From contig NZ_CP042301.2 of assembly GCF_007922615.2 (NCBI RefSeq), positions 4,634,001 through 4,698,000 of the forward strand: a stretch of 64,000 bases of DNA, given 5' to 3'. The notes under the pieces are model-generated. The model was not told the origin of the DNA. It worked only from the letters and a program-made list of their open reading frames with translations, and searched no databases. This document shows, in pieces, positions 8,138 to 18,365 of this stretch. Within the stretch, counting starts at the first letter, position 1, and every line of letters starts with the position of its first letter. Origin of the DNA: Nitratireductor mangrovi (GTDB lineage: Bacteria; Pseudomonadota; Alphaproteobacteria; Rhizobiales; Rhizobiaceae). The position numbers and the translations under genes were made by a program.

Positions 8138-9081
8138 GTGTCTCCCCAGGGCTAGCTCAGGAGCTTGAGCAGTCCGCCCCCCAACGCGAGCCCGAACCCG
8201 CCGGCCAACAGCAGGAAGCTACTTCCGCACGCCAAGAGAATCCCGCCCCAGAACCGGATAACACCCCGGACCTTCTGCCCGCGATCCAAGGCATCGAAGC
8301 CGCTATTCGCGATCTGATAGCCGAGGAAGATAAGATAGCAGCTGAGGAAGCACGCCGCCGCGATAAGGCCGACCTGGAAGCCCAAGAGAGTATGGCGACT
8401 TGGACTTTCTGGATGTTCATTGCCGCCGCCGTGTCTGCCCTCCTCACTGCCATTGGCGTGGTTCTCATCTGGAGAACGCTGATCCATACGCGAGATGCCG
8501 CCCAGTACGCAGGCGCTGCCGTCGAAGAAGCGAAGGGCGCCACTAAGGCTGCTGAGGAGACAGTGGTCGTTACGAAGCAAATCGGAGACGACGACCTTCG
8601 TCCATGGCTGCTCTACTCGCACAAATTCAGGAAAGTGAACGCGCAAAACGTACAATTTGACGGATTCATCGCAAAAGAGGCTCTTGGTATTACCTTGTTT
8701 TTCCAAAATTTTGGGCGGACGCCAGCTTGCGACACTGAAGTATTCGTAACAAATAGAATAATTGGAATGAACGATGAAATACCAGAATTTATTCCGATAT
8801 TTAACAACCCTGAGGCGAATCCAATAATGATTCCGCCCGGTGCACCTCTCGAATGCGGTACTATGTTTGCCTGTGACGATGATCTGGATCTTCTTCGCCG
8901 TGCTAAAGCTAGATTCATCATTTATGCTTATGCTCGTTACAGATTTGTCAGAGATAGAGATAAAGAACTCAGTAGCGAAATTTGCGTCGACGTATTCTTC
9001 GATGGTAACGAGGTATCCGAAGGACAAACCAGTCCGCGCGTCCTCCTCAGAATCGTGGGCCCGCAAAACCGGGCCGTCTAG
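8095..9081 (+). CDS. Hypothetical membrane protein of an AT-richer islet
   Basis: I do not recognise a named family. From ATG 8095 the protein has 328 residues. It begins with an N-terminal signal-like segment (AAIAIGLGVSPGLAQ), then a Gln/Pro/Glu-rich linker. A Glu/Lys/Ala helix follows (DLIAEEDKIAAEEARRRDK), then one transmembrane helix (WMFIAAAVSALLTAIGVVLIW). A charged coiled-coil stretch leads into a C-terminal soluble domain of about 190 residues, starting DLRPWLLYSHKF. Proteins with this TM-plus-coiled-coil-plus-RPW layout recur as hypotheticals in alphaproteobacterial accessory DNA. From about 8600 the base composition is clearly AT-richer than the neighbours, which suggests horizontal origin. 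The frame is open further upstream to 7720, but that part is probably not translated. Confidence 0.68.
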   Translation: MSNRAWTAAIAIGLGVSPGLAQELEQSAPQREPEPAGQQQEATSARQENPAPEPDNTPDLLPAIQGIEAAIRDLIAEEDKIAAEEARRRDKADLEAQESMATWTFWMFIAAAVSALLTAIGVVLIWRTLIHTRDAAQYAGAAVEEAKGATKAAEETVVVTKQIGDDDLRPWLLYSHKFRKVNAQNVQFDGFIAKEALGITLFFQNFGRTPACDTEVFVTNRIIGMNDEIPEFIPIFNNPEANPIMIPPGAPLECGTMFACDDDLDLLRRAKARFIIYAYARYRFVRDRDKELSSEICVDVFFDGNEVSEGQTSPRVLLRIVGPQNRAV

Positions 9082-9307
9082 TTGCAGAATGAATCCAGCT
9101 AATTTAGGGATCGCTTTCCAAATGCCTACCCATAGCACAGTCCTTTCTTGAGGACCGCCCTAAGAGTGAAGGATCAGGGCCTGTGTTGAACAAGGCCCGA
9201 ATCCATTCGTGCCAGAAATTGCCATCGCGCCCCTCTCCACGCCGGGGAGAACGTGTCCGCGAAGCAGCTGGAAGCGACACCGGACCATACAGAATCCCCC
9301 GAACCTC

Positions 9308-9336
9308 TTGCATTCGGCGTCCGGATTGACGATATG
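9308..9336 (+). promoter_or_regulatory. Possible sigma-70 promoter of the SRP RNA gene
   Basis: TTGCAT and GATATG are separated by 17 bases and would start transcription near 9342, which coincides with the 5' strand of the SRP RNA end stem. The -10 element is poor. The 254 bases before it (9082-9335) hold no gene that I can see. Confidence 0.4.
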
Positions 9337-9339
9337 GGG

Positions 9340-9442
9340 CGCGGGAGGTTGGTGGTGGACGAGCCACTCGCCAACCGGGTCAGGTCCGGAAGGAAGCAGC
9401 CCTAACGAGCCACGGCACGGGTCACCGTGCCAGCCTCCCGCC
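9340..9442 (+). ncRNA. ffs: Signal recognition particle RNA, small bacterial type (4.5S)
   Basis: The conserved SRP hairpin motif GGTCAGGTCCGGAAGGAAGC at 9378-9397 is unmistakable. It lies at the tip of a long hairpin closed by GCGGGAGG at 9341-9348 and CCTCCCGC at 9434-9441. The RNA of about 100 nt pairs with Ffh to target membrane proteins. It ends before a TTTT run at 9443-9446. Its position immediately upstream of dnaX is the standard arrangement in Rhizobiales. Confidence 0.95.
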
Positions 9443-9554
9443 TTTTCATCCACGCCCGGCCCCGGCGCGGCATTGACGCCGCCACCCCGCCGCGCGAGAT
9501 TTGAAGGGGCCGCCGGCCCGCGTTTCAGACTGGCAGACGGAGCGACACCGAACG

Positions 9555-11360
9555 ATGAGCGAGGCCGGCACAGCCGATCGGAAGGATGGCCCCTACCGGG
9601 TTCTCGCCCGCAAGTACCGCCCGCATGATTTCCGCGACCTCATCGGCCAGGAGCCGATGGTGCGCACCCTCACCAACGCCTTCGCCAGTGGCCGTATCGC
9701 CCAGGCCTGGATGCTCACCGGCGTGCGCGGTGTCGGCAAGACCACCACCGCCCGCATTCTCGCCCGCGCGTTGAACTACAAGACCGATGCCGTCGACCAG
9801 CCCTCGATCGACCTTGCCGGGGAGGGCGAGCATTGCCGCGCCATCATGGAGGGCCGGCACGTCGACGTGGTCGAGATGGACGCCGCCTCCCATACCGGCA
9901 TCGACGACATCCGTGACATCATCGAGCAGGTCCGCTACGCCCCGGTCTCGGCGCGCTACAAGGTCTACATCATCGACGAGGTCCACATGCTGTCGACGCA
10001 GGCCTTCAACGGCCTGTTGAAGACGCTGGAGGAGCCGCCGCCGCATGTGAAGTTCATCTTCGCCACCACCGAGATACGCAAGGTGCCGATCACCGTGCTG
10101 TCGCGCTGCCAGCGTTTCGACCTGCGCCGCATCGAGGCCGGCGTGCTGGTCGGCCATCTGCGCGACATCGCCGGCAAGGAGCAGATCGAGGCCGACGACG
10201 CAGCACTCGCCATGATCACCCGTGCCGCCGAGGGTTCGGCGCGCGACGCGCTGTCGATCTTCGACCAGGCGATCGCCCACAGCGCCGGCCGCGTCACCGC
10301 CGAAACCGTGCGCGGCATGCTCGGCCTCGCCGACCGGGCACGCGTCATCGACCTGTTCGAAAAGCTGATGGCCGGCGAGATCGCCGAGGCCCTCGGCGAG
10401 TTCCGCGCCCAGTACGACGCCGGCGCCGACCCGGCGGTGGTGCTGGTCGACCTTGCCGAATTCACCCATCTCGTCACCCGCCTGAAATACGTGCCCGAGG
10501 CGGCCGACGATCCCTCGCTCACCGAGGACGAGCGCGCGCGCGGCCCGCAATTCGCCGAAGCGCTTTCCGTGCGCCATCTGTCGCGTGCCTGGCAGATGCT
10601 GTTGAAGGGCATTTCCGAGGTCCAGGGCTCGAACAGTCCGGTCAATGCCGGCGAAATGGTGCTGATCCGCCTTGCGCACGCCGCCACCTTGCCGACGCTC
10701 GACGAGGCGCTGAAGGGGCTCGAGGCCGGCGGCGATGCTGCCGTCCCGGCGGGCGCCGCGCCGCGCCGCGCGCCCCAGCCGTCCGGCAATGGCGGCGTCA
10801 GGGCGGTCGCCGAGCGTACGCCGGTTGCATCCGGCAATGGCGGAGGCGCTGCGACCTTGCGGCTGGCCGCGTCCGAACCGTCGCCGCAATTCGAGCCGCC
10901 CCCGGCCGCGCCCGAGCCGGAACCGGCAGCCGAGACCGTCCGTGTCGCTTCGGTCGCCGACATTGCCGCGCTGGCCGACCGTCATCGCGACCTCGCCTTC
11001 AAGGTGCTGGTCAAGCGCTGCGTGCGGCCGGTGAAGATCGAGCCGGGCCGGCTCGAGGTCAGCCTCACCGAGGAGGCGCCCAAGACGCTTCTGGGCGACA
11101 TCACCGCCAAGCTGCAGCAATGGACCGGGCGGCGCTGGATCGTGTCGCTGTCGCGCGAGCGCGGCGGCGACACCATCGCCGAGATCGAGGCCGGCAAGCG
11201 CGAAAGCGCCATCCTCGACGCCCGCGCCGACCCCGAGGTGGCCGCCATCCTGTCGCGCTTCCCCGGCTCGCGCATCATCGACGTGCGCATTCCGGAGGCG
11301 GCCGAGGACGACATGGCGCCCGCGCCGCCGCCCGGCGACGACGAAGACGACGAATCCTGA
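9555..11360 (+). CDS. dnaX: DNA polymerase III subunit gamma/tau
   Basis: DnaX is the clamp-loader ATPase of the replisome. ATG 9555 gives 601 residues; the open frame to 9501 adds an unconserved stretch. Visible motifs are the Walker [12 protein letters not shown] near residue 60, the Walker B/DEAD-like IIDEVHMLS near 140 and an SRC sensor ([10 protein letters not shown]) near 180. The Cys pattern of the usual zinc module is reduced to the single EHCRAI, as in other alphaproteobacteria. A Pro/Ala-rich linker (about 410-465) leads to the tau C-terminal domain. I see no A-rich frameshift signal for a separate gamma form. Confidence 0.96.
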   Translation: MSEAGTADRKDGPYRVLARKYRPHDFRDLIGQEPMVRTLTNAFASGRIAQAWMLTGVRGVGKTTTARILARALNYKTDAVDQPSIDLAGEGEHCRAIMEGRHVDVVEMDAASHTGIDDIRDIIEQVRYAPVSARYKVYIIDEVHMLSTQAFNGLLKTLEEPPPHVKFIFATTEIRKVPITVLSRCQRFDLRRIEAGVLVGHLRDIAGKEQIEADDAALAMITRAAEGSARDALSIFDQAIAHSAGRVTAETVRGMLGLADRARVIDLFEKLMAGEIAEALGEFRAQYDAGADPAVVLVDLAEFTHLVTRLKYVPEAADDPSLTEDERARGPQFAEALSVRHLSRAWQMLLKGISEVQGSNSPVNAGEMVLIRLAHAATLPTLDEALKGLEAGGDAAVPAGAAPRRAPQPSGNGGVRAVAERTPVASGNGGGAATLRLAASEPSPQFEPPPAAPEPEPAAETVRVASVADIAALADRHRDLAFKVLVKRCVRPVKIEPGRLEVSLTEEAPKTLLGDITAKLQQWTGRRWIVSLSRERGGDTIAEIEAGKRESAILDARADPEVAAILSRFPGSRIIDVRIPEAAEDDMAPAPPPGDDEDDES

Positions 11361-11379
11361 CCAATTGAGGAACGGCAAG

Positions 11380-11703
11380 ATGAAGGATCTGATGGGCCTT
11401 ATGGGCAAGGCCAAGGAAATGCAGGCGAAGTTCGAGGCCATGCAGAAGGAGATCGCCGAGATGGAGGCCTCCGGCCAGGCCGGTGGCGGTCTCGTGCAGG
11501 TCACGCTCAGCGGCAAGGGCGAGATGAAGGCGCTCAAGGTCGACCCGTCCCTGTTCAAGGAGGACGACGTCGAGATCCTTGAGGACCTGATCCTCGCCGC
11601 CCACAACGACGCCAAGGCCAAGGCCGAGGCGATGATGCAGAAGAAGACCCAGGAACTCACCGCCGGTCTGCCGATCCCGCCCGGCTTCAAGCTGCCGTTC
11701 TGA
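11380..11703 (+). CDS. YbaB/EbfC family nucleoid-associated protein
   Basis: This 107-residue DNA-binding protein starts at ATG 11380 after a GAGG site; the frame adds five codons upstream. The Met/Lys-rich N-terminal helix ([20 protein letters not shown]) and the central [20 protein letters not shown] are diagnostic. YbaB dimers bind DNA without strong sequence preference and lie between dnaX and recR in many bacteria. Here recR is some 2.5 kb away on the other strand, so the classical trio is broken by two inserted genes. Confidence 0.93.
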   Translation: MKDLMGLMGKAKEMQAKFEAMQKEIAEMEASGQAGGGLVQVTLSGKGEMKALKVDPSLFKEDDVEILEDLILAAHNDAKAKAEAMMQKKTQELTAGLPIPPGFKLPF

Positions 11704-11824
11704 TCCGGACCCGGTCGACGCCGGATTCGCATGTGACGCGTGAAGCCCTCGGGTGGGCCTCGCGCTCGTCGTTGGCTCGGTTGGCGCCGGCCGCGGTCCC
11801 CTCGTGCTGAGGCAAGGTGAAAGA

Positions 11825-12826
11825 ATGATCCCGATTTCGGTTCTCGACCTCGCGCCCGTCGCCGAAGGCAGCGACGTCGCGCAGTCGCTGAAAAACACGC
11901 TCGACCTTGCCCGGCATGCCGAGAAATGGGGTTACGAGCGTTATTGGCTCGCCGAGCATCACAACATGCCCGGCATCGCCAGCGCGGCGACCGCAGTGGT
12001 GATCGGCCAGGTCGCCGCCGCGACCTCGACCATCCGTGTCGGCGCCGGCGGCATCATGCTGCCCAACCATGCGCCGCTGATGGTCGCCGAGGCCTTCGGC
12101 ACGCTGGCCGCGCTCTATCCCGGCCGCATCGACCTCGGCCTCGGCCGCGCGCCCGGCACCGACATGGCGACCGCCCGCGCGCTGCGGCGCGGGCTCAATG
12201 CCGACCCCAACGCCTTTCCGCAGGACGTCGTCGAGCTGATCGGCTGGTTCCGCGCCGCCGAGGAAGGCCAGCGCGTGCGTGCCGTGCCCGGCGCCGGTCT
12301 CGACGTGCCGATCTGGATTCTGGGTTCCAGCCTCTATGGCGCGCAGCTCGCCGCCGCGCTCGGCCTGCCCTATGCCTTCGCCTCGCATTTCGCGCCGGCG
12401 GAACTGGAAAGCGCGGTCGCGATCTACCGCGAGCGTTTCGAGCCGTCGGCGCAGCTCGACAAGCCTTACGTCATGCTCGGCATGAGCGTCTTTGCCGCCG
12501 ACACCGACGGGGAGGCGCGGCTGCTCTTCTCCTCGCAGCAGCAGGCCTTCGTCAATCTGCGCTCCGGCCGTCCCGGCAAGCTGCCGCCGCCGGTCGCCAA
12601 TTACGAGGAGACGCTCGACCCGGCCGCCCGCTCGATGCTCGATCTTGCCCTTTCCTGCGCCGTGGTCGGCTCGCCCGAGACGGTGCGAACCGGAATCGCC
12701 GGTTTTGCCGCCCGCACCGGGGCCGACGAACTGATCGTCACCGGTAACATTTTCGATCATGCCGCGCGGCTGAAATCCTTCGGGATCCTGGCCGACGTCC
12801 GGCGGGCGCTGGCCGACGCCGCCTGA
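11825..12826 (+). CDS. LLM class flavin-dependent oxidoreductase
   Basis: This 333-residue luciferase-like TIM-barrel protein is probably an FMN/F420-type oxidoreductase. ATG 11825 follows an AAGGTGAAAG site. Recognisable family parts are [12 protein letters not shown] near residue 40, [12 protein letters not shown] near 75 and [10 protein letters not shown] near 115. It matches the MsnO8-type group that is common and uncharacterised in rhizobia. The substrate is unknown. It is convergent with the lytic transglycosylase; the 112 bases between them contain short imperfect hairpins but no convincing terminator. Confidence 0.88.
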   Translation: MIPISVLDLAPVAEGSDVAQSLKNTLDLARHAEKWGYERYWLAEHHNMPGIASAATAVVIGQVAAATSTIRVGAGGIMLPNHAPLMVAEAFGTLAALYPGRIDLGLGRAPGTDMATARALRRGLNADPNAFPQDVVELIGWFRAAEEGQRVRAVPGAGLDVPIWILGSSLYGAQLAAALGLPYAFASHFAPAELESAVAIYRERFEPSAQLDKPYVMLGMSVFAADTDGEARLLFSSQQQAFVNLRSGRPGKLPPPVANYEETLDPAARSMLDLALSCAVVGSPETVRTGIAGFAARTGADELIVTGNIFDHAARLKSFGILADVRRALADAA

Positions 12827-12938
12827 GGTCCTGAAACCTCGGAGTTCGGGTTCCGAATCCCCGGATTTTTGCGATTTTCCGGCAGAAAACCCGCGGCTTC
12901 CGGCCCGAAATCGCGGTGCCGAACCGCAGCTTCCGGGC

Positions 12939-14198
12939 TCAGCGCAGGGCGCGCACCAGGGCCGCGTCCGGGAAGCAGGTCGGCTTCAAGCCGTTGTTTT
13001 CCTGCCATTTTCCGATCGAGCGCCGCGTCTTGAACCCGGCAAGCCCGTCCGCCCCGCCGACATCGTGGCCAAGCCGCTCCAGGCCCCGCTGCATCGCCGA
13101 AATGTCGGAACGATCGAGCCCTCCGACCTTGCCCCAGGAGCCCGAAAAGCCTTTGTCGCCATAGCTTATGCGGTCGGCGGCATGCCCGACGAACAGCGCG
13201 TAGACGTCGCTCTCGTTGTATTCCTTGAGAACGTAGAAGTTCGGCGTCACGATGAAAGCCGGGCCGTGGCGCCCCGCCGGCATCATCAGATATCCGACCC
13301 CGCGCGCCTCGTGATCGGGAAACGGTCGCCCGCCGACGCGCTCGATGCCCATTGCCGCCCAATCCGAAATGTTTCGGCCCCGGTCCGGTCCTTCTAGCGC
13401 GCAGGAAACGCCGTCCGGCACCGTCACCTCGAAGCCCCAGTCGCGACCGGTCACCCAGCCGTGGTTGCGCAGGTAGCTGGCGATCGAGGCCAGCGTATCG
13501 GCCTCCGAACTCCAGATGTCGATGCGCCCGTCGCCGTCGCCATCGGCGGCATGTTTCAGATAGGAACTCGGCAGGAATTGCGGCTGTCCGAGCGCGCCGG
13601 CCCAAGACGATTTCATCGCCCTCGGTGAAATCCTGCCGCGCTCGGCCATCACCAGGGCGGATAGCACCTCGACGCGGAACATGTCCTTGCGTGTCGACAG
13701 GAACGCCTTGGTGCCCAGCACCTCGAAGGCGTCGTGCGGGATCTTGGCGCGGCCGAACGCCGATTCGCGCCCCCAGATGGCGAGGATGATGCCGGCGGGC
13801 ACGCCGTAGCGCTTTTCGATCGCAGCCAATGTCTGGCGATGCTTGCCGGCGCGCGACCGTCCGCCGGCCGTCACGCCGCGGACCGTGTTTTCGGCGAAAT
13901 AGACCGCCGGTGAGCGGAACTCGGCCTGATGCTGCGCCTTCGGTGTGGTCGGCTTCTGGCCGGGCAGGACGAGGTCGGGCAGCTTCAGATTAGGCGAAAC
14001 GCCGTCGAAGGCCGCATCGAAGGTCTGTCGCGACACGCCGTTCGTCTTGGCAGCCGGCCACAGATCGCTTTCGAGCCAGGCGCGGAACTGCTGGCCGATC
14101 GAGGCGGCGAGGGAAGGGGCCGCAAGCGAGACAACGAAGACCAGCACGAGCGCCAAGAGTGCCGGCAGGCGGGAAAATGGTGTCTGAGAACGCATCAT
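12939..14198 (-). CDS. Lytic murein transglycosylase, MltB/SLT_2 family
   Basis: This periplasmic enzyme cleaves peptidoglycan glycan strands to 1,6-anhydro products. It has 419 residues from the ATG at 14198. A signal peptide covers about 1-32 (LLALVLVFVVSLAAPSLAA). The SLT_2 catalytic domain has the catalytic Glu in AIWGRESAFG. Further conserved parts are SWAGALGQPQFLPSSYL and DGDGRIDIW. The last 60 residues form a peptidoglycan-binding domain 1 (ISAMQRGLERLGHDVGGADG). The open frame continues upstream through recR on the same strand; that extension is a shadow. Confidence 0.93.
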   Translation of the reverse strand: MMRSQTPFSRLPALLALVLVFVVSLAAPSLAASIGQQFRAWLESDLWPAAKTNGVSRQTFDAAFDGVSPNLKLPDLVLPGQKPTTPKAQHQAEFRSPAVYFAENTVRGVTAGGRSRAGKHRQTLAAIEKRYGVPAGIILAIWGRESAFGRAKIPHDAFEVLGTKAFLSTRKDMFRVEVLSALVMAERGRISPRAMKSSWAGALGQPQFLPSSYLKHAADGDGDGRIDIWSSEADTLASIASYLRNHGWVTGRDWGFEVTVPDGVSCALEGPDRGRNISDWAAMGIERVGGRPFPDHEARGVGYLMMPAGRHGPAFIVTPNFYVLKEYNESDVYALFVGHAADRISYGDKGFSGSWGKVGGLDRSDISAMQRGLERLGHDVGGADGLAGFKTRRSIGKWQENNGLKPTCFPDAALVRALR

Positions 14199-14245
14199 GA
14201 CAGTCTGGCCGATCCGCTCGAAGCCAGTCAAATCCGGGACCATCC

Positions 14246-14851
14246 TCAAAACGCTGTCCGCGATTTCAGTGCCGCCGACAGCGTGCCCTCGTCGAGATAG
14301 TCGAGTTCGCCGCCGACCGGAACGCCGTGGGCGAGTCGGGTCACGCGCACTTCGAGCCCCGAGAGCTGGTCGGTGATGTAATGCGCGGTGGTCTGGCCTT
14401 CGACGGTGGCGTTGACGGCCAGGATCAGTTCGCTCACACCGCCCCCGGCGACCCTGTCGATCAGCGCCTTGATGTTGAGCTCGTCGGGGCCGATGCCGTC
14501 GAGCGGCGACAGCGTGCCGCCCAGAACGTGATAGCGCGCATTCATGGCCCCGGCGCGTTCCAGCGCCCAGAGATCGGCAACGTCCTCGACCACGATGATG
14601 GTGGCGCCGTCGCGGCGCGGGTCGGTGCAGACCGTGCAGGGATCGCAGGTGTCGACGTTGCCGCAGTTCGAGCAGATGCGCACCGCGTCGACCGCTTCTG
14701 CCATCGCCGCCGCGAGCGGCGAGAGCAGCTGTTCCTTCTTCTTGATCAGTTGCAGCGCCGCCCGTCGCGCCGAGCGCGGCCCGAGGCCCGGCACCTTGGC
14801 AAGCAGCTGGATCAGGCGTTCGATCTCTGGGCCGGCGATTCGTTTCGACAT
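14246..14851 (-). CDS. recR: Recombination mediator protein RecR
   Basis: RecR works with RecF and RecO to load RecA at gaps. The 201-residue length is standard. It has an N-terminal helix-hairpin-helix ([17 protein letters not shown]), a four-Cys zinc finger (CSNC, CDPCTVC near 58-73) and a Toprim domain. The Toprim domain includes [14 protein letters not shown] and the conserved [16 protein letters not shown]. It is separated from dnaX-ybaB by two genes on either strand. Confidence 0.97.
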   Translation of the reverse strand: MSKRIAGPEIERLIQLLAKVPGLGPRSARRAALQLIKKKEQLLSPLAAAMAEAVDAVRICSNCGNVDTCDPCTVCTDPRRDGATIIVVEDVADLWALERAGAMNARYHVLGGTLSPLDGIGPDELNIKALIDRVAGGGVSELILAVNATVEGQTTAHYITDQLSGLEVRVTRLAHGVPVGGELDYLDEGTLSAALKSRTAF

Positions 14852-14957
14852 GGCGAATGTCTAAGGCCAATCGGTCGCGGATTGAAGCGGCGACCGCATC
14901 CGTTCTGGCCAAAAGCGACACCGGCGCCGCGCGTCGGACTGGCGGCCGGTGTCACGG

Positions 14958-16205
14958 TCAGTCGTCGCCCTCGACGACCCGCAGCCTTAGCGACCCGGAC
15001 TTGGTTTCCGCGACCTGGCTGACCCCGCGACTTTCTCCTTCGCCCTCGACGGTGCCCAATTCCAGCGCCTCGATCTTCTGGCCGCGCTTGGTGACCTTTT
15101 CCGTCGAGGTCAGGATCATGTCGATATCGCGGTTCGCCTGCGAGAAATGCGCCTGCAATTTGCGCACCCGGTCGTCGAGCCGGCCGACATCCTCCATCAG
15201 CCGCACCACCTCGCCCTGAATGAGGTGCGCTTGCTCGCGCATGCGGGCATCCTTGAGCACCGCCTGGATTACCTGGATCGACAGCATCAGGAGCGACGGC
15301 GACACGATGACGATGCGGGCGCGATGGGCGCGCTGCACAAGCGCCTCGAAATTCTCGTGGATCTCGGCGAAGATCGATTCCGACGGCACGAACATGAACG
15401 CCGTGTCCTGCGTCTCGCCCTGAATGAAATAGCGGTCAGCGATGGCCTTGATATGCACGTCGATGTCGCGCCGGAAGGCCTGTGTCGCCTGCTTCTCGGC
15501 ATCGGGACTTTCGGCGTCGGCGGCGGCGCGGATGGCGTTCCACGATTCCAGTGGAAACTTGGCGTCGATCACCAGCGACGGCGCATCGTTCGGCATCCTG
15601 ACCAGGCAGTCGGGACGGTTGCCGTTGGAAAGCGTGGCCTGGAACTCGTAGGCGCTCGACGGCAATCCGTCGGCGATGATCGCTTCCATGCGCGACTGGC
15701 CGAAGGCACCGCGGGTCTGCTTGTTGGCGAGAATCTGCTGCAGTTGCACCACCTGGCCGGCAAGCGACTGGATGTTGCCTTGTGCCGTGTCGATGACCGC
15801 GAGCCGCTCCTGCAGCTTCGAGAGGCTTTCGTGGGTGGCTCGGGCCTGCTCGCTCATCGACTGGCCCAGACGCCCGGTCATGGAGTCGAGCCGGTCCGAA
15901 ATCGCCTTGTTGAGCTCGCCCTGACGCGCCCCGAAGACGTCGGCAATGGTCGCCATGCGGCCCTGCATCTCGGACTGCGCACGGGTGATCTCGGCCATGC
16001 GCGCTTCCGCCGCGCGGGCATGTTCAGCGGCTTCGGCCGCAGCCAGGGTGCGGGCTCGCGCACTGCGCCACAAGGCAATCGCCAGTCCTGCCAGAAGCAG
16101 GACGAGAACAGCCGCGCCGCCTACAAGCGCATGGCCGACAGTGATCGTCGAGTTGCCCAGCTGGGCGAGCGGGGCCGAAAAGATTGGCAGAAGCTGATCC
16201 ATCAC
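14958..16205 (-). CDS. rmuC: DNA recombination protein RmuC
   Basis: This 415-residue membrane-anchored coiled-coil protein has a nuclease-like RmuC domain. RmuC limits recombination at inverted repeats. Residues 24-48 form a transmembrane helix (LVGGAAVLVLLLAGLAIALW), and 50-170 are coiled coil rich in Ala, Arg and Glu. The RmuC domain follows, with PDCLVRMPNDAPSLVIDAKF near 210 and the MFVPSESIFAEI segment near 275. It is divergent from def with a 99-base gap. Confidence 0.93.
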   Translation of the reverse strand: MMDQLLPIFSAPLAQLGNSTITVGHALVGGAAVLVLLLAGLAIALWRSARARTLAAAEAAEHARAAEARMAEITRAQSEMQGRMATIADVFGARQGELNKAISDRLDSMTGRLGQSMSEQARATHESLSKLQERLAVIDTAQGNIQSLAGQVVQLQQILANKQTRGAFGQSRMEAIIADGLPSSAYEFQATLSNGNRPDCLVRMPNDAPSLVIDAKFPLESWNAIRAAADAESPDAEKQATQAFRRDIDVHIKAIADRYFIQGETQDTAFMFVPSESIFAEIHENFEALVQRAHRARIVIVSPSLLMLSIQVIQAVLKDARMREQAHLIQGEVVRLMEDVGRLDDRVRKLQAHFSQANRDIDMILTSTEKVTKRGQKIEALELGTVEGEGESRGVSQVAETKSGSLRLRVVEGDD

Positions 16206-16304
16206 TCGACCCTAGCCGATTCGGTACCGGGTCAGAAGATCAAAACAGGAACAGGATGAATCGCGACAGTTGACGCCCTACAAGCCACCGACTACCTGAA
16301 TGCC

Positions 16305-16835
16305 ATGTCGCTCAAGCCGCTCATCCTTTTGCCCGACCCCGTCCTGCGCCAGGTCTCCAAGCCCGTGGAGCGCGTCGACGGGGGTGTGAGGAAGCTTGCC
16401 GACGACATGCTGGAGACCATGTATGACGCGCCGGGCATCGGACTTGCCGCGATCCAGGTCGGTGAACCGTTGCGCATGCTTGTGATCGATGTCTCCAAGG
16501 AGGAAGAGCCGCGCGAGCCGCGCATCTTCATCAACCCCGAGATCGTTGCCTCCGCCGATGAGCGCTCGACCTATGAGGAGGGCTGCCTCTCGATTCCCGA
16601 CTATTACGCCGAGGTCGAGAGGCCGGCTGCGGTGACGGTCGACTACGTCGACATCGACGGCGAGAGAAGGCAGATCGAGGCCGAGGGCCTGCTCGCGACC
16701 TGCCTGCAGCACGAGATCGATCATCTGAACGGCGTGCTCTTCATCGACTACCTGTCGCGGCTGAAGCGCGACATGGTGGTGAAGAGGTTTCGCAAGCTGG
16801 CCCGCGAGCGCCCGTCCGGCCGTATGGTCGGATAG
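16305..16835 (+). CDS. def: Peptide deformylase
   Basis: Def removes the N-formyl group from nascent proteins. At 176 residues all three family motifs are intact: [10 protein letters not shown] (motif 1), EEGCLSIP (motif 2, metal Cys) and QHEIDHLNG (motif 3, the two metal His plus the catalytic Glu). It is followed after 89 bases by fmt, the enzyme that adds the formyl group. Confidence 0.97.
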   Translation: MSLKPLILLPDPVLRQVSKPVERVDGGVRKLADDMLETMYDAPGIGLAAIQVGEPLRMLVIDVSKEEEPREPRIFINPEIVASADERSTYEEGCLSIPDYYAEVERPAAVTVDYVDIDGERRQIEAEGLLATCLQHEIDHLNGVLFIDYLSRLKRDMVVKRFRKLARERPSGRMVG

Positions 16836-16924
16836 AAACTTGACGTCAGGCTCCTAAAGCCGTTTGAAGCGTGCGGCGCGCCGATTGTGCGGGCGCCATC
16901 TCTGGATAGGCCGGACGGGTACGC

Positions 16925-17860
16925 ATGACTTTTCGCCTCATTTTCATGGGGACGCCGGACTTTTCCGTGCCGACGCTCAGGGCTGTCGCGGCTGCCGGGC
17001 ATGAGATCGCGGCCGTCTATACCCAGCCGCCGCGCGCTGCCGGGCGGCGCGGGCTCGAATTGACGAAGTCGCCGGTGCATCGCGCCGCCGAGGAATTGGG
17101 CGTTGAAGTCCGTACCCCGGACACGTTGCGCGACAAGGACGAACAGCGGGCATTTGTCGATCTGGGCGCGGATGTCGCCGTCGTCGTCGCTTACGGCCAG
17201 ATTCTGCCGCGCGCCATCCTCGACGGTACGCGGCTCGGCTGCTTCAATGGCCACGCCTCGGCCCTGCCGCGCTGGCGCGGCGCCGCGCCGATCCAGCGCG
17301 CGATCATGGCCGGCGCCAGCGAAACCGCGATGATGGTGATGAAGATGGAGGCCGGTCTCGACACCGGACCAGTGGCATTGCAACGGCGTGTGCCGATCGG
17401 TCCCGACATGACTGCTGGCGAACTGCATGATGTACTCGCAGCCGAGGGAGCCGAATTGATGGTGGCGGGGCTGGCGCAACTCGAAGCAGGCACGCTGACG
17501 CTAACGCCGCAGCCGGAGGAAGGCGTGACTTATGCGCGCAAGATCGACAAGACCGAGACCCGCATCGACTGGGCGCGTCCCGCCACCGAGGTGCACAACC
17601 ATATTCGCGGGTTGTCGCCGTTGCCGGGCGCCTGGTGCGAAATGCCGATCGGCGGCAAGCATGAGCGCGTAAAGGTTCTCCGCTCGACGCTTGCGCAAGG
17701 GCACGGACTATCTGGTCAGGTACTCGATGCCGGCCTCAGGGTAGCCTGCGGCGAGGGTGCGGTGCGCCTGGTCGAACTGCAACGCGCCGGCGGCAAGCCG
17801 ATGCCCGCGGAGGCGTTCCTGCGCGGCGTCGATGTCGGTGAGGGGGGCGAAATAACGTGA
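16925..17860 (+). CDS. fmt: Methionyl-tRNA formyltransferase
   Basis: Fmt formylates initiator Met-tRNA with 10-formyl-THF. The 311-residue protein starts [18 protein letters not shown]. It carries the catalytic Asn/His segment [17 protein letters not shown] near residue 108 and the Asp in [12 protein letters not shown] near 145. The C-terminal OB-like domain (about 205-305) contacts the tRNA. The stop codon overlaps the GTG start of the next gene (GTGA), which indicates translational coupling. Confidence 0.97.
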   Translation: MTFRLIFMGTPDFSVPTLRAVAAAGHEIAAVYTQPPRAAGRRGLELTKSPVHRAAEELGVEVRTPDTLRDKDEQRAFVDLGADVAVVVAYGQILPRAILDGTRLGCFNGHASALPRWRGAAPIQRAIMAGASETAMMVMKMEAGLDTGPVALQRRVPIGPDMTAGELHDVLAAEGAELMVAGLAQLEAGTLTLTPQPEEGVTYARKIDKTETRIDWARPATEVHNHIRGLSPLPGAWCEMPIGGKHERVKVLRSTLAQGHGLSGQVLDAGLRVACGEGAVRLVELQRAGGKPMPAEAFLRGVDVGEGGEIT

Positions 17861-18360
17861 GCAAGATCACCGTCAGCCAGGCAGCCGATGCCGATCGCAC
17901 CGCGATCTTCGCGCTCGAGCAGGCCGCGTTCGGTCGCCGCGACGAGGCCGAACTGGTCGAACGGATCGTCTGGGATGGTGACCGGGTCCTCGAACTGGTG
18001 GCCGAGCGGGACGGCGCGATCCTCGGACATGTTCTGTTTTCGCGACTTCACGTCGAAACGGAGAGAGCCCGGTTCGCCGCGGTCGCCCTGGCACCGATTG
18101 CCGTCTATCCGGATTTCCAGGGTGGCGGCATCGGTTCGGCGCTGATCGAGGAAGGGCACCGGCTGCTGCGCGAGGCAGGCGAGACACTCAGCGTGGTGCT
18201 TGGTGAACCCGGATACTACGGCCGCTTCGGCTACACGCATGAGCGCGCACGCGGTTTCGATAGCGACTATCAATGCGAAGCGCTGCAGGCGGTTGCATGG
18301 GACGACGAGGCGCCGCCGACGGGTCGGCTCGTCTATCCGCGCGCCTTCGCCGGCACCTGA
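17857..18360 (+). CDS. GNAT family N-acetyltransferase
   Basis: This 167-residue acetyltransferase of the YhbS type starts at a GTG overlapping the fmt stop. The acetyl-CoA binding loop is [20 protein letters not shown] near residues 87-106. The later [11 protein letters not shown] segment is typical of YhbS-like proteins. The substrate is unknown. It sits between fmt and truA and is five bases from truA, so it belongs to a translation-related operon, although a role in tRNA or ribosome modification is only a guess. Confidence 0.9.
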   Translation: MSKITVSQAADADRTAIFALEQAAFGRRDEAELVERIVWDGDRVLELVAERDGAILGHVLFSRLHVETERARFAAVALAPIAVYPDFQGGGIGSALIEEGHRLLREAGETLSVVLGEPGYYGRFGYTHERARGFDSDYQCEALQAVAWDDEAPPTGRLVYPRAFAGT

Positions 18361-18365
18361 GGCCT

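Noticed and set aside
9082..9335. Gene remnant between the islet and SRP RNA
   Set aside because: Short frames exist in this gap, but none shows a family motif, a ribosome-binding site or agreement between frames.
9525..11732. 735-codon minus-strand frame across dnaX and ybaB
   Set aside because: The plus strand holds intact DnaX with Walker motifs and YbaB. The minus frame has no domain and no ribosome-binding site.
12827..12938. Bidirectional terminator between the LLM and transglycosylase genes
   Set aside because: Only five-base stems with short T-runs can be drawn. This is too weak to call.
14199..14921. Upstream extension of the lytic transglycosylase frame through recR
   Set aside because: A signal peptide begins exactly at the internal ATG 14198. 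The upstream part is an alternative frame of recR.
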